The notes under the pieces: generated by a model
Told to the model about the DNA's origin: nothing
Database searches by the model: none
Seen by the model: only the letters and a program-made list of their open reading frames with translations
NCBI GenBank assembly: GCA_046052345.1
Contig: JBJOMN010000043.1
Span: 1-58,846, forward strand
Source of the DNA: Pollutiaquabacter sp046052345
GTDB lineage: Bacteria; Bacteroidota; Bacteroidia; AKYH767-A; 2013-40CM-41-45
Direction of reading: 5' to 3'
Length of the DNA stretch: 58,846 bases
Made by a program: the position numbers and the translations under genes
Part shown: positions 43,322 to 50,642 of the stretch, in pieces
Layout: each line of letters starts with the position of its first letter
How positions within the stretch are numbered: position 1 is the stretch's first letter

Positions 43322-43669
43322 TCAAGCGTGGAGTTTGTCTTTCTTGGCGGTGAGGGTTTCTTTTGATTCACGGTGGTCCGGATCGTCAACACAGCAGTCG
43401 ACCGGGCAAACGGAAGCACACTGAGGCTCGTCGTGGAAACCGACACACTCGGTACACTTGTCCGTCACGATGTAGTAGATATCCATGGCGCCGGGTGACT
43501 GGGCGGAGTCGGCGTCGATCTGGGAACCGTCCATACGGGTCACCATGCCCTTCAGCGTGGTGCCGTCGGAGAAGCGCCATTCGGCACCGCCCTCATAAAT
43601 AGCGTTATTCGGACACTCGGGCTCGCAGGCACCGCAATTGATGCACTCTTCTGTGATTTTAATGGCCAT
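43322..43669 (-). CDS. 2x[4Fe-4S] ferredoxin
   Basis: A 115-residue bacterial-type ferredoxin. Cluster ligands: C9-x2-C12-x2-C15-x3-C19 (CINCGACEPEC) and C72-x2-C75-x8-C84-x3-C88, with the following C92-C93 probably completing the sets. A 45-residue insert separating the clusters (GGAEWRFSDGT onwards) is typical of a distinct Bacteroidota ferredoxin. The ATG at 43669 restores the standard MAIKITEECINCG start; an in-frame ATG at 43726 would add a hydrophobic stretch and run through the promoter. Divergent from a LuxC-like reductase 80 bp away, hinting at a redox partnership. Confidence 0.95.
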   Translation of the reverse strand: MAIKITEECINCGACEPECPNNAIYEGGAEWRFSDGTTLKGMVTRMDGSQIDADSAQSPGAMDIYYIVTDKCTECVGFHDEPQCASVCPVDCCVDDPDHRESKETLTAKKDKLHA

Positions 43670-43702
43670 AAGGCGTGACTTTTTTGTGTTCAGTTTGAGG
43701 AA

Positions 43703-43733
43703 CAAAAATAAGCAGAATTTGTTCACCGCAAAA
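43703..43733 (-). promoter_or_regulatory. Ferredoxin promoter: -7 TATTTTTG and -33 TTTTG
   Basis: On the minus strand TATTTTTG (43703-43710) is a perfect -7 box, preceded after 18 nt by TTTTG (43729-43733) as -33 element. This is the most complete promoter in the window. Leader about 30 nt. Confidence 0.7.
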
Positions 43734-43737
43734 TGAT

Positions 43738-43745
43738 GAAATTTG
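43738..43745 (+). promoter_or_regulatory. Possible -7 box (GAAATTTG) for the LuxC-like reductase
   Basis: Ends 4 nt before the ATG at 43750, the same spacing as the leaderless candidates at 27803 and 54961, though it has two mismatches to TAnnTTTG (first two bases). Confidence 0.3.
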
Positions 43746-43749
43746 CGCC

Positions 43750-44826
43750 ATGATGGATTTAAAAGCCAGAAAGGATTTGCTCAAAGAGCTGGGAATCAGG
43801 CTCGAACAGGTCTCCCGGGAAATCGCTCCCGAAATCCCGGAAATTTCGTCGGAATGGAGTGCGCTCCTTTCAGCGGTTCAATCTAAAAATCCCTGGTTCA
43901 CAAGGGCTTCCGTTCACCGGGCATTATGTTCCTGGTCCGCAGCTCTTGCAGAACCGGAAATTGAACGGTGGGTTTCTTCCTGCCCGATCAAAGATGTACC
44001 TGAACGGATTTTGAACGTGGGTGTCATCAACGCCGGCAACATACCGTTCGTCGGACTGCACGACCTGTTAACCGTGTTCATGTCCGGACACCGCTACGTT
44101 GGCAAGAACGCATCTGACGATCCGTTCCTCCTGCCTTGGATTGTTCAGATCATGAAGTCCGTTTCGGCAAGCGTGGAGCAGTCAGTTGGTTTCGCAGACA
44201 AGATCATCGGCATGGACGCGGTCATCGCGACCGGCAGCGATAATTCAGCGCGTTATTTCGAATATTACTTCGGAAAGCAGCCGCATGTCATCCGCAGGAA
44301 CCGTAACGGAGTGGCCGTCCTTTCCGGCAAAGAGACAGAAGCGGAGTTGAAAGCGCTAGGAAGGGATATTTTCGACTACTACGGACTAGGATGCCGGAAC
44401 GTTTCCAAGCTGTACGTGCCCGAAGGCTATGATTTCAGCCGGCTATTCGAATCGCTTTACGACTATCACGAGGTGATGAGCCATCATAAGTACATGAATA
44501 ACTTCGATTACCATCAGGCGGTTTACCTGCTGAAACGGCTCCCTTTCCTGCAGAACAATTTCCTCATCCTCATCGAGGACGAACGCATCCCATCACCCTT
44601 GGCAGTCGTACATTATGAAAAGTACAAAGACATTTCTGCAGCGGCCGACAAACTTGAATCTCTCAAGGAGAGCCTGCAGTGTGTAGTGGCAGGGGAGGAG
44701 ACCATAGCATCCGGCGGATTCGGTCGCAAGGGACTTCCGTTGGTAGGATTCGGACGCACTCAGTTTCCGTCGCTCACCGACTATGCGGACGGGGTTGATA
44801 CGCTCCGTTTCCTGTCAGGACTATGA
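43750..44826 (+). CDS. LuxC-like acyl-CoA reductase
   Basis: A 358-residue member of the LuxC/aldehyde dehydrogenase superfamily that would reduce acyl-CoA (or acyl-protein) to aldehyde with NADPH. Recognisable parts: VGVINAGNIPFVGLHDLLTVFMSGHRYVGKNASDDPFLLP, IGMDAVIATGSDNSARYFEYYFGK and IRRNRNGVAVLSG, then GRDIFDYYGLGCRNVSKLYVP. The Cys in GLGCRNVSKL is a candidate nucleophile. No luxAB or luxD genes are present, so bioluminescence is not implied. It is divergent from a ferredoxin and overlaps lepB by 6 bp at the 3' end. Confidence 0.88.
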   Translation: MMDLKARKDLLKELGIRLEQVSREIAPEIPEISSEWSALLSAVQSKNPWFTRASVHRALCSWSAALAEPEIERWVSSCPIKDVPERILNVGVINAGNIPFVGLHDLLTVFMSGHRYVGKNASDDPFLLPWIVQIMKSVSASVEQSVGFADKIIGMDAVIATGSDNSARYFEYYFGKQPHVIRRNRNGVAVLSGKETEAELKALGRDIFDYYGLGCRNVSKLYVPEGYDFSRLFESLYDYHEVMSHHKYMNNFDYHQAVYLLKRLPFLQNNFLILIEDERIPSPLAVVHYEKYKDISAAADKLESLKESLQCVVAGEETIASGGFGRKGLPLVGFGRTQFPSLTDYADGVDTLRFLSGL

Positions 44827-45978
44827 GTTGCGGATGCGGTTGAACAAACGGCTCCAGCGTATCTTGTTGAGGAAAGAGCCGTTGCTGTCCCAGCTCATCC
44901 AAATGAAGACCGCTTTCCCTACGATATGGTCTTCAGGAACGAACCCCCAGAAGCGGGAGTCCTGGGAGTTGTGGCGGTTGTCCCCCATCATGAAGTAGTA
45001 GTCCATCTTGAAGGTGTAGGTGTCGGAAGGCTTTCCGTTGATGATGATTTTCCCGTCACGGATCTCAAGCTCGTTGCCTTCGTACTCGTTGATGACCTTT
45101 CTGTAAAGCGGCAGATTCTTCTCATCCAGCCGGATGGTCGCACCTTTTTTAGGGATGTAAAGAGGACCGAAATTATCCACGTTCCAGCCATACTTGCTGT
45201 CGAAGGGGAAAATGAAATCCTGATAACTGACTGCAGGGACATGGTTGGCCTCCAGCAACCGGATATTTCCGAAAGAACGCATTTCGCGGGCGGCGTCACG
45301 TGTCAGGTGCAAGTTGAATTCCATGGGTGTGATCGGCTCCACCTCCGTCACCTCGAGGCGGTGCAAGGCCTGCGCACTGAATCCTGTACCGTCGGTAATC
45401 ACATGGTACGAGGTCTGTGACTTTTCAGGAAGAGCCTGAAGGCTGCCGTTGATGTAAACGGCCTGGTCTTTGAGTTGTAAGGTATCGCCCGGAATTCCGA
45501 TGCAGCGCTTGATGTAATTCTCCTTCTTGTCCACAGGACGCCCGAGCGGTTCCGCCGGCCAATTGAACACGACACAGTCGCCGCGTTCCACGCTGCCAAG
45601 GCCGGGTAACCGGTAGTATCCGAACTTGATCCACTCGAGGTAGGATTTCCTGTTGCTCAGCGGCAGGGTATTATGTGTCAGCGGAAACGACAGCGGTGTC
45701 ATGGGGACTCGGGCGCCGTAGCTCACCTTGCTGACGAACAGGAAATCACCGACGAGTAACGATTTCTCCATGGAAGGCGTCGGAATCGTATAGGCTTCGA
45801 TCAGGAAGGTGCGGATGATGGTGGCGGCGATGACTGCGAAAACGATCGCATCGAACCATTCCCTTCCGACGGACTTGTGCTGTCCCGGACGGGTCTTTAG
45901 CAGGAACCAAACGCCAAGCGTGAAAATACCGAAAACGATATCCTTGATGAGGTCCCAGTTTATTCTGAATCTTGCCAT
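44821..45978 (-). CDS. lepB: Signal peptidase I
   Basis: A membrane protease of about 385 residues cleaving Sec and Tat signal peptides. Catalytic Ser69 is in TIPTPSMEKSLLVGD and general base Lys157 in NYIKRCIGIPGD; the FFMMGDNRHNSQDSRFWGFVPEDHIVGKA box is near the C-terminus. Two membrane helices flank residues 12-28 and 42-62. Between box C and D an extended insert (about 185-330) enlarges the family fold, as in other Bacteroidota. The ATG at 45978 is chosen: an upstream frame from 46029 adds 17 odd residues across a -7 box. Part of parA-parB-DUF5683-dapB-lepB. Confidence 0.96.
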   Translation of the reverse strand: MARFRINWDLIKDIVFGIFTLGVWFLLKTRPGQHKSVGREWFDAIVFAVIAATIIRTFLIEAYTIPTPSMEKSLLVGDFLFVSKVSYGARVPMTPLSFPLTHNTLPLSNRKSYLEWIKFGYYRLPGLGSVERGDCVVFNWPAEPLGRPVDKKENYIKRCIGIPGDTLQLKDQAVYINGSLQALPEKSQTSYHVITDGTGFSAQALHRLEVTEVEPITPMEFNLHLTRDAAREMRSFGNIRLLEANHVPAVSYQDFIFPFDSKYGWNVDNFGPLYIPKKGATIRLDEKNLPLYRKVINEYEGNELEIRDGKIIINGKPSDTYTFKMDYYFMMGDNRHNSQDSRFWGFVPEDHIVGKAVFIWMSWDSNGSFLNKIRWSRLFNRIRNS

Positions 45979-45995
45979 GTTCGCAGGGGTTGTAG

Positions 45996-46003
45996 TAAAG
46001 GTA
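45996..46003 (-). promoter_or_regulatory. Possible internal -7 box (TACCTTTA) for lepB
   Basis: Minus-strand TACCTTTA differs from TAnnTTTG in the last base only, 17 nt before the lepB ATG. It would give lepB extra expression beyond dapB read-through. Confidence 0.35.
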
Positions 46004-46059
46004 CTCTTTGTGGCGGAACGGATACGCACCGTCCACGAAACGGTATAGTTAAAGTTCGG

Positions 46060-46812
46060 TTAATCTTTATTTTCCGGTTTCAGGAAGTCCTCCATGGTAT
46101 AGTAGCCTTTCTTTGCCGCCAGCCAATGCGCTGCTGCAAGGGCTCCCCGTGCGAAGCCCTCCCGGCTAAAGGCGGTATGACGTATCTCTATCTCGTCAAT
46201 GGGGGAAGCATAATGGACCGAATGTGTTCCGGGTACTTCGTCTTCACGGGTATGATAGACCGGCAGCGAGTCGCCTTCAGAGTCCGAAGGTTTACGCGCT
46301 TCAAAAGGAATGGATCTCCAACGTTCGAAGCGGTCGAGAATTGCGGTCAACTGTTCTGCGATGGTGATGGCGGTGCCGCTGGGAGCGTCCAGCTTGTGAA
46401 CATGATGTGATTCGTGGATGTGGATGCTGCTGTACTCCGGATGACGGTCCATCAGCCGTGCCAGCATCTTATTCAGTTCGAAGAAGAGGTTCACGCCGAT
46501 GCTGAAGTTCGATGCATGGAGCAGTGTACCGTCATCTGTGCCGAGTCGCTTTTTCACTTCCGGAAGCCTTTCCAGCCAGCCCGTGGTTCCTACCACGACA
46601 GGCACACCGGCTCCGAAGCATCGGAATATGTTCTCCACCGCGCTGTCCGGTCGCGAGAATTCGATAGCGACATCGGCCTTGCTGAGGTCATCGTCGGTCC
46701 AGCTGCCGATGTTATGCAGATCGGCTTTAAGGACGATTTGGTCGCCGGCCGCAAGCGCGAGTGCTTCGATGGCTTTTCCCATCTTTCCGTAGCCGATCAG
46801 GGCGATTTTCAT
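46060..46812 (-). CDS. dapB: 4-hydroxy-tetrahydrodipicolinate reductase
   Basis: A 250-residue DapB that reduces the dapA product using NAD(P)H in lysine and diaminopimelate synthesis. GYGKMGKAIE at the N-terminus binds the nucleotide; VVVGTTGW and SNFSIGVNLFFELNK follow; the catalytic His/Lys set is E134-SHH-VHK140 (HESHHVHKLDAPSGTA). Length is normal. It sits between DUF5683 and lepB, a conserved Bacteroidota neighbourhood linking cell-wall precursor supply with chromosome partition genes. Confidence 0.98.
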   Translation of the reverse strand: MKIALIGYGKMGKAIEALALAAGDQIVLKADLHNIGSWTDDDLSKADVAIEFSRPDSAVENIFRCFGAGVPVVVGTTGWLERLPEVKKRLGTDDGTLLHASNFSIGVNLFFELNKMLARLMDRHPEYSSIHIHESHHVHKLDAPSGTAITIAEQLTAILDRFERWRSIPFEARKPSDSEGDSLPVYHTREDEVPGTHSVHYASPIDEIEIRHTAFSREGFARGALAAAHWLAAKKGYYTMEDFLKPENKD

Positions 46813-46819
46813 GGTGAGT

Positions 46820-47428
46820 TCAGTGCAGGCAGAATGCGATCTTCATGCCGGCTGCGGGTGCGAAATTAGAAGAGAAACTAAACTCTGGATGAATTTTCAG
46901 CGATAACCGGTCGCTAACGTCGAAATCCTTCAGTTGCGCATCCACATAGGCATCGACAATTGTAAGGATATAGAATCCGCCCATCAGGATGTAGCTGAGG
47001 TCCCGGTTCCTGCGGTAATAGTCCATACGCACCCGGATCTCCTGAAGCGTATACAGCGGGTAATTGTCTGAAGTCGTGGAGTCGTTATCGGTCCGGGCGA
47101 TATATGCGGTACGGAAATCCTTGTAGTACGTGTTGTTGAAGTCGGAGACATAATACAGCCCGACGAAACCGCCGACGACCAAGGGGACTTTCCAGTACCT
47201 GTGATTATATACCTGTCCGGCACCCGGAAGGATGGCGGAATATAATGCGGCTTTGTTTGCACGGGCCCGGGAGATAGCGGTCAGGGAATCCTTTTCCGAT
47301 TCCGCCGATGCGCTTTGACCTGACGATACGAAAGCAACCGACAGGAAAATAAAACGGAGTATGGCAGAAAAGGCAGGAGTCCGCAAACAGGAAGGGTTGG
47401 CGTTGTTTTTCTTCAAGCCGCGCGTCAT
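46820..47428 (-). CDS. DUF5683 membrane protein
   Basis: A 202-residue protein with a signal (LRFIFLSVAFVSSGQSASA) and the DUF5683 hallmark KAALYSAILPGAGQVYNHRYWKVPLVVGGFVGLYYV, followed by a tyrosine-rich middle (RMDYYRRNRDLSYILMGGFYILTIVDAYVDAQL) and a likely beta strand at the end. DUF5683 genes recurrently lie next to parAB and dapB in Bacteroidota, as here (8 bp from parB, 7 bp from dapB). The function is unknown; envelope localisation is expected. Confidence 0.9.
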   Translation of the reverse strand: MTRGLKKNNANPSCLRTPAFSAILRFIFLSVAFVSSGQSASAESEKDSLTAISRARANKAALYSAILPGAGQVYNHRYWKVPLVVGGFVGLYYVSDFNNTYYKDFRTAYIARTDNDSTTSDNYPLYTLQEIRVRMDYYRRNRDLSYILMGGFYILTIVDAYVDAQLKDFDVSDRLSLKIHPEFSFSSNFAPAAGMKIAFCLH

Positions 47429-47436
47429 GCCGACGA

Positions 47437-48348
47437 TCAGGGATTCAGAAGGTCGAGGATACGGTTGAGATCATCGGTTCCCGAGAATGGAATCGTGATC
47501 TTGCCCGAGCCGTTGGAAGCAGTGCTGAGCTGGACCCGTGTCTCGAATCGCTCTGAAAGCTCTTCGCGGACATTTTCCAGGTCGGGGGAAAGGGCGCCAC
47601 GAGCTACGGGCTTTTTTCCGTTGGGTCGCTTGGCAGGCTTGGAATGCCCGGCGATGCTCTCCACTTCCCGCACGGTCAGTTCCTTTTCGATGATTGTCTT
47701 GAAGACCATCAGCTGTTCGGCGATGTCCCGGATTCCAAGAAGCGCCCGGGCGTGGCCCATCGTTATACGGTTATCGCGCAAAGCAGCCTGTATTTCCGGA
47801 GGCAGCTTGAGCAGTCGCATGAAGTTGGTGACCGTTGAACGGTCCTTGCCGACGCGGTCGCTGAGCTGCTCCTGAGTGAGGCCGCATTCGTCGACCAGCC
47901 GCTTATAGCTGATGGCGATGTCGAGCGGATTCAGCTCCTGACGCTGGATGTTCTCGACCAGCGCCATTTCCAGCATGCCCTGGTCGTTGGCGACGCGGAT
48001 GTAGGCAGGTATGGAAGTGAGACCTGCGAGCTTGCTGGCGCGGAACCGGCGCTCGCCGGAGATGATCTGGTATTTATCGTACCCCATCTTCCGGACGGTG
48101 ATGGGCTGGATGATTCCCTGCTCCCGGATGGAGTCGGAGAGTTCCTTCAACTCCTCCTTGGTGAATTCGGTCCTGGGTTGGAAAGGATTGGGCTCGATCT
48201 GATCCAGCGGCAGCAGTGCCACTCCTCCGGAAGGCGAAGGTGACGGAGTGCCGGGTGTGGCGGACTTCGAGGTTATGTCCGTTTCCGAGTTCTCCAGCAA
48301 AGCGCTCAGGCCACGTCCCAACGCACTGCGCTTCTGGTTATTGTTCAT
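47437..48348 (-). CDS. parB: Chromosome partition protein ParB
   Basis: A 303-residue ParB/Spo0J. The ParB/Srx CTPase domain contains QIEPNPFQPRTEFT and the arginine patch SGERRFRASKLAG; the helix-turn-helix region spans LVENIQRQELNPLDIA to GKDRSTVTNFMRLLKLPPEIQAALRDNRITMGHARALLG; a basic linker (AKRPNGKKP) precedes the dimerisation C-terminus. It binds parS and slides as a CTP clamp. It overlaps parA by 11 bp. No canonical parS was seen in this window. Confidence 0.98.
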   Translation of the reverse strand: MNNNQKRSALGRGLSALLENSETDITSKSATPGTPSPSPSGGVALLPLDQIEPNPFQPRTEFTKEELKELSDSIREQGIIQPITVRKMGYDKYQIISGERRFRASKLAGLTSIPAYIRVANDQGMLEMALVENIQRQELNPLDIAISYKRLVDECGLTQEQLSDRVGKDRSTVTNFMRLLKLPPEIQAALRDNRITMGHARALLGIRDIAEQLMVFKTIIEKELTVREVESIAGHSKPAKRPNGKKPVARGALSPDLENVREELSERFETRVQLSTASNGSGKITIPFSGTDDLNRILDLLNP

Positions 48349-49153
48349 TGATCAGGGGGATTTTCTTGTCGGACTCGCGGATCTTCGTGAGGTTGTTCTT
48401 CTGCAAAATCTCTCGGGCAAGGTTGAGGTAGTTGACGGAGCCCTTGCTCGTGGCATCATGCATGATGATGGTGTGCCCGAAGGAAGGCGCCTCGCTCAGC
48501 TTCGTATTTCGCTGGATGATGGTGTCGAACACGATCTGCTGGAAGTGCGTCTTGACTTCCTCGACGACCTGGTTGGCAAGGCGGAGACGTTGGTCGTACA
48601 TCGTCAGCAGGATGCCCTCGATCTCGAGTTCCGGATTGAGGCGGCTCTGTACGATCTTGATGGTGTTGAGCAGTTTGCCCAGACCTTCCAGTGCGAAGTA
48701 CTCGCACTGCACGGGGATGATGACGGAGTCGGCAGCCACCAGTGAGTTGATCGTGATAAGACCGAGGGAGGGAGAACAGTCGATGATGATGAAATCGTAT
48801 TTCTCTTTGAGTCCCGAGAGGGCCTCTTTCATCTTCCGCTCCCGGTTGGGCAGGTTGATCATCTCGATCTCGGCACCGACCAGGTCGATGTGGGAGGGGA
48901 TCAGGTAGAGGTTGGGGGTGGAGGTCTTCATGACGATCTCCTTCGGGTCTACCTGCTGTATGATACACTCGTAAATGGAGGTCTTCACCGTGCGCGGATC
49001 GAAACCGACGCCGGAAGTGGCATTGGCCTGAGGGTCGCTGTCGATGATAAGGGTCTTGTATTCAAGGACGGCCAGACTGGCGGCCAGATTCATGGCTGTC
49101 GTGGTCTTTCCGACGCCTCCTTTTTGGTTGGCTATGGCGATGATTTTTCCCAT
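48338..49153 (-). CDS. parA: Chromosome partition ATPase ParA/Soj
   Basis: A 271-residue deviant-Walker ATPase. Motifs: KGGVGKTTT (11-19), DSDPQANATSG and the Walker B-like IIDCSPSLGLITINSL. It drives ParB-parS segregation and is first in the run parA-parB-DUF5683-dapB-lepB. Full length with no N-terminal extension, typical of chromosomal Soj proteins. Confidence 0.98.
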   Translation of the reverse strand: MGKIIAIANQKGGVGKTTTAMNLAASLAVLEYKTLIIDSDPQANATSGVGFDPRTVKTSIYECIIQQVDPKEIVMKTSTPNLYLIPSHIDLVGAEIEMINLPNRERKMKEALSGLKEKYDFIIIDCSPSLGLITINSLVAADSVIIPVQCEYFALEGLGKLLNTIKIVQSRLNPELEIEGILLTMYDQRLRLANQVVEEVKTHFQQIVFDTIIQRNTKLSEAPSFGHTIIMHDATSKGSVNYLNLAREILQKNNLTKIRESDKKIPLINEQ

Positions 49154-49186
49154 TGTGCTGGTGGTGGTGTGTTTCGTAGGTATGGG

Positions 49187-49867
49187 TCAGAAGTCGGTAG
49201 TTGCTCCGATCTTCATCAAATGCAGTTTTTTTCCGGCGGCATCGAACTTTCGGACCGCCTCTTCATGGTCGATGCGGATCAGTTCCATGGTATCATAGTG
49301 CATGCCGATTATGTTGTCGCACTTCACGAACCCTGCGGCAATCACGGCATTGTCGATTCCCATCGTGAAATTGTTGCCGATCGGCAGGAAGGCGAGGTCG
49401 ATCCGTTTATAGTCGCCGATGAGCTTCATGTCATAATGCAGCGCGGTATCGCCTGCGAAGTAGAGGTTTCCGGACCGAGTCTCCACCAGGAAGCCCATTG
49501 CGCTTCCGCCATAGGTTCCGTCCGGCATGCTGCTGGAATGTATGGCGTTCACGCATTTCACTTTGCCGAAATCGAATATCCAGTGTCCGCCGATGTTCAT
49601 GGCGTGCGTGTTGCGGACTCCCTTGGAAGCAGCCCAGCGACAGATCTCGTAGTTCGATATCACGGTAGCACCTGTCTGTAAGGCGAGTTCGACCAGGTCG
49701 TGCGTGTGGTCGCCGTGACCGTGCGAGACCAGGATATAGTCGGCCTGTATTTCCTTCAGGGAGATATGCGCCGCCAACGGGTTGGCGGAGATATAAGGGT
49801 CGAACAGCAGTTTTTTGCCGTCGATCTCGACCGAGAAACAGGAATGTCCGAAACTGGTGACTAGCAT
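49187..49867 (-). CDS. UPF0173-family metallo-beta-lactamase-fold hydrolase
   Basis: A 226-residue MBL-fold protein with the metal motif HxHxDH (H49, H51, D53, H54; SHGHGDHTHD), SFGHSCFSVEIDGKKLLFDPY at the N-terminus and FAGDTALHYDM supplying a metal ligand. UPF0173 proteins are widespread putative hydrolases of unknown substrate. It has its own -7 box 14 nt upstream and lies 33 bp from parA on the same strand. Confidence 0.93.
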   Translation of the reverse strand: MLVTSFGHSCFSVEIDGKKLLFDPYISANPLAAHISLKEIQADYILVSHGHGDHTHDLVELALQTGATVISNYEICRWAASKGVRNTHAMNIGGHWIFDFGKVKCVNAIHSSSMPDGTYGGSAMGFLVETRSGNLYFAGDTALHYDMKLIGDYKRIDLAFLPIGNNFTMGIDNAVIAAGFVKCDNIIGMHYDTMELIRIDHEEAVRKFDAAGKKLHLMKIGATTDF

Positions 49868-49881
49868 GGTGCGATAACCCG

Positions 49882-49889
49882 CAAAGATA
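49882..49889 (-). promoter_or_regulatory. -7 promoter box (TATCTTTG) of the UPF0173 gene
   Basis: Perfect TAnnTTTG on the minus strand, 14 nt before the ATG. Transcripts could read into parA, 33 bp downstream. Confidence 0.6.
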
Positions 49890-49982
49890 CTTTTTACGAG
49901 GGGAAGGAAGTACTAAAGTTACCAACAAATCCGCAGGAAATCCTTGCCCATGGCCTCGGAAAGTAACAACAGCATGTTCATT

Positions 49983-50017
49983 CGGAAAAGACAAAGGCCT
50001 CGCTGCTGCGAGGCCTT
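49983..50017 (-). terminator. Terminator of the DUF3276 gene
   Basis: A perfect 10-bp stem (AAGGCCTCGC / GCGAGGCCTT) with a 4-nt loop, 25 nt after the stop, followed on the minus strand by a T-rich tail. Confidence 0.85.
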
Positions 50018-50042
50018 ACGTCCTAACAATAACAATCAATGA

Positions 50043-50384
50043 TTATTTGCCGAGGTCATCGAAATCCACATCGCCGTAACTACCCGAACCACCGGATTCA
50101 CGTTGACCGGACGAGTAGGTGGGGGCGACCGGTTGAAGCGTCTGTATGCGCTCCATGGCTTCCCGGATGCCGTCCATGAATTTCTCGAAGTCCTCACGAT
50201 AGAGGAAGATCTTGTGCTTTTCGAAGAAAGGATTGCCGTCATCACCCAGCCGCTTCTTGCTCTCGGTGATGGTCAGGTAATACTCGTTCGACTTGGTACT
50301 TTTCACATCGAAGAAATAGGTCCTTTTTCCGGCACGTACCGACTTGGAGAAGACTTCTTCGCGATGGTTGTTGTAATCCGACAT
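50043..50384 (-). CDS. DUF3276/PUR-family nucleic-acid-binding protein
   Basis: A 113-residue protein. The core (residues 5-80: EVFSKSVRAGKRTYFFDVKSTKSNEYYLTITESKK, then KHKIFLYREDFEKFMDGI) is the PUR fold found in DUF3276/Pur-alpha-like bacterial proteins, which bind single-stranded DNA and RNA. A glycine- and serine-rich acidic tail (SGQRESGGSGSYGD) follows. It is monocistronic, with a perfect -7 box and a strong terminator. Likely an abundant RNA/DNA chaperone; specific targets unknown. Confidence 0.9.
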   Translation of the reverse strand: MSDYNNHREEVFSKSVRAGKRTYFFDVKSTKSNEYYLTITESKKRLGDDGNPFFEKHKIFLYREDFEKFMDGIREAMERIQTLQPVAPTYSSGQRESGGSGSYGDVDFDDLGK

Positions 50385-50642
50385 AGAATGCTGCTTTCCG
50401 TTTCAACAAAAATAGAAATAATCACATACACCCGACCCGGCCGGAGAGAAAAACACTGTAAGTGTCGTTATGATTATCGCCGGAGAGCACAATCCCCTGC
50501 ATTTGTTGAATTTTTCATCAAAAAAAGACTTTTCCTCCCCGTTACCGCAAATTCTGACGATTCTTCATCTGCCGGGCCGGAAATTCGAACTTAGAAAAAG
50601 CCGTAAAATATTGTAAATAAAGAATTTAAAGGGCTTCGAAGG
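50385..50642. other. 258-bp non-coding gap between DUF3276 and uvrA
   Basis: Holds the DUF3276 promoter at one end and an AT-rich stretch near the uvrA stop. No convincing ORF, tRNA or strong hairpin was found; no clear uvrA terminator either. Confidence 0.6.
50407..50414 (-). promoter_or_regulatory. -7 promoter box (TATTTTTG) of the DUF3276 gene
   Basis: Perfect TAnnTTTG on the minus strand, 22 nt before the ATG. Confidence 0.6.

Noticed and set aside
43750..44826. LuxC-like gene as evidence of a bioluminescence operon
   Set aside because: No luxA, luxB, luxD or luxE homologues are present; LuxC-fold reductases are broader than bioluminescence.
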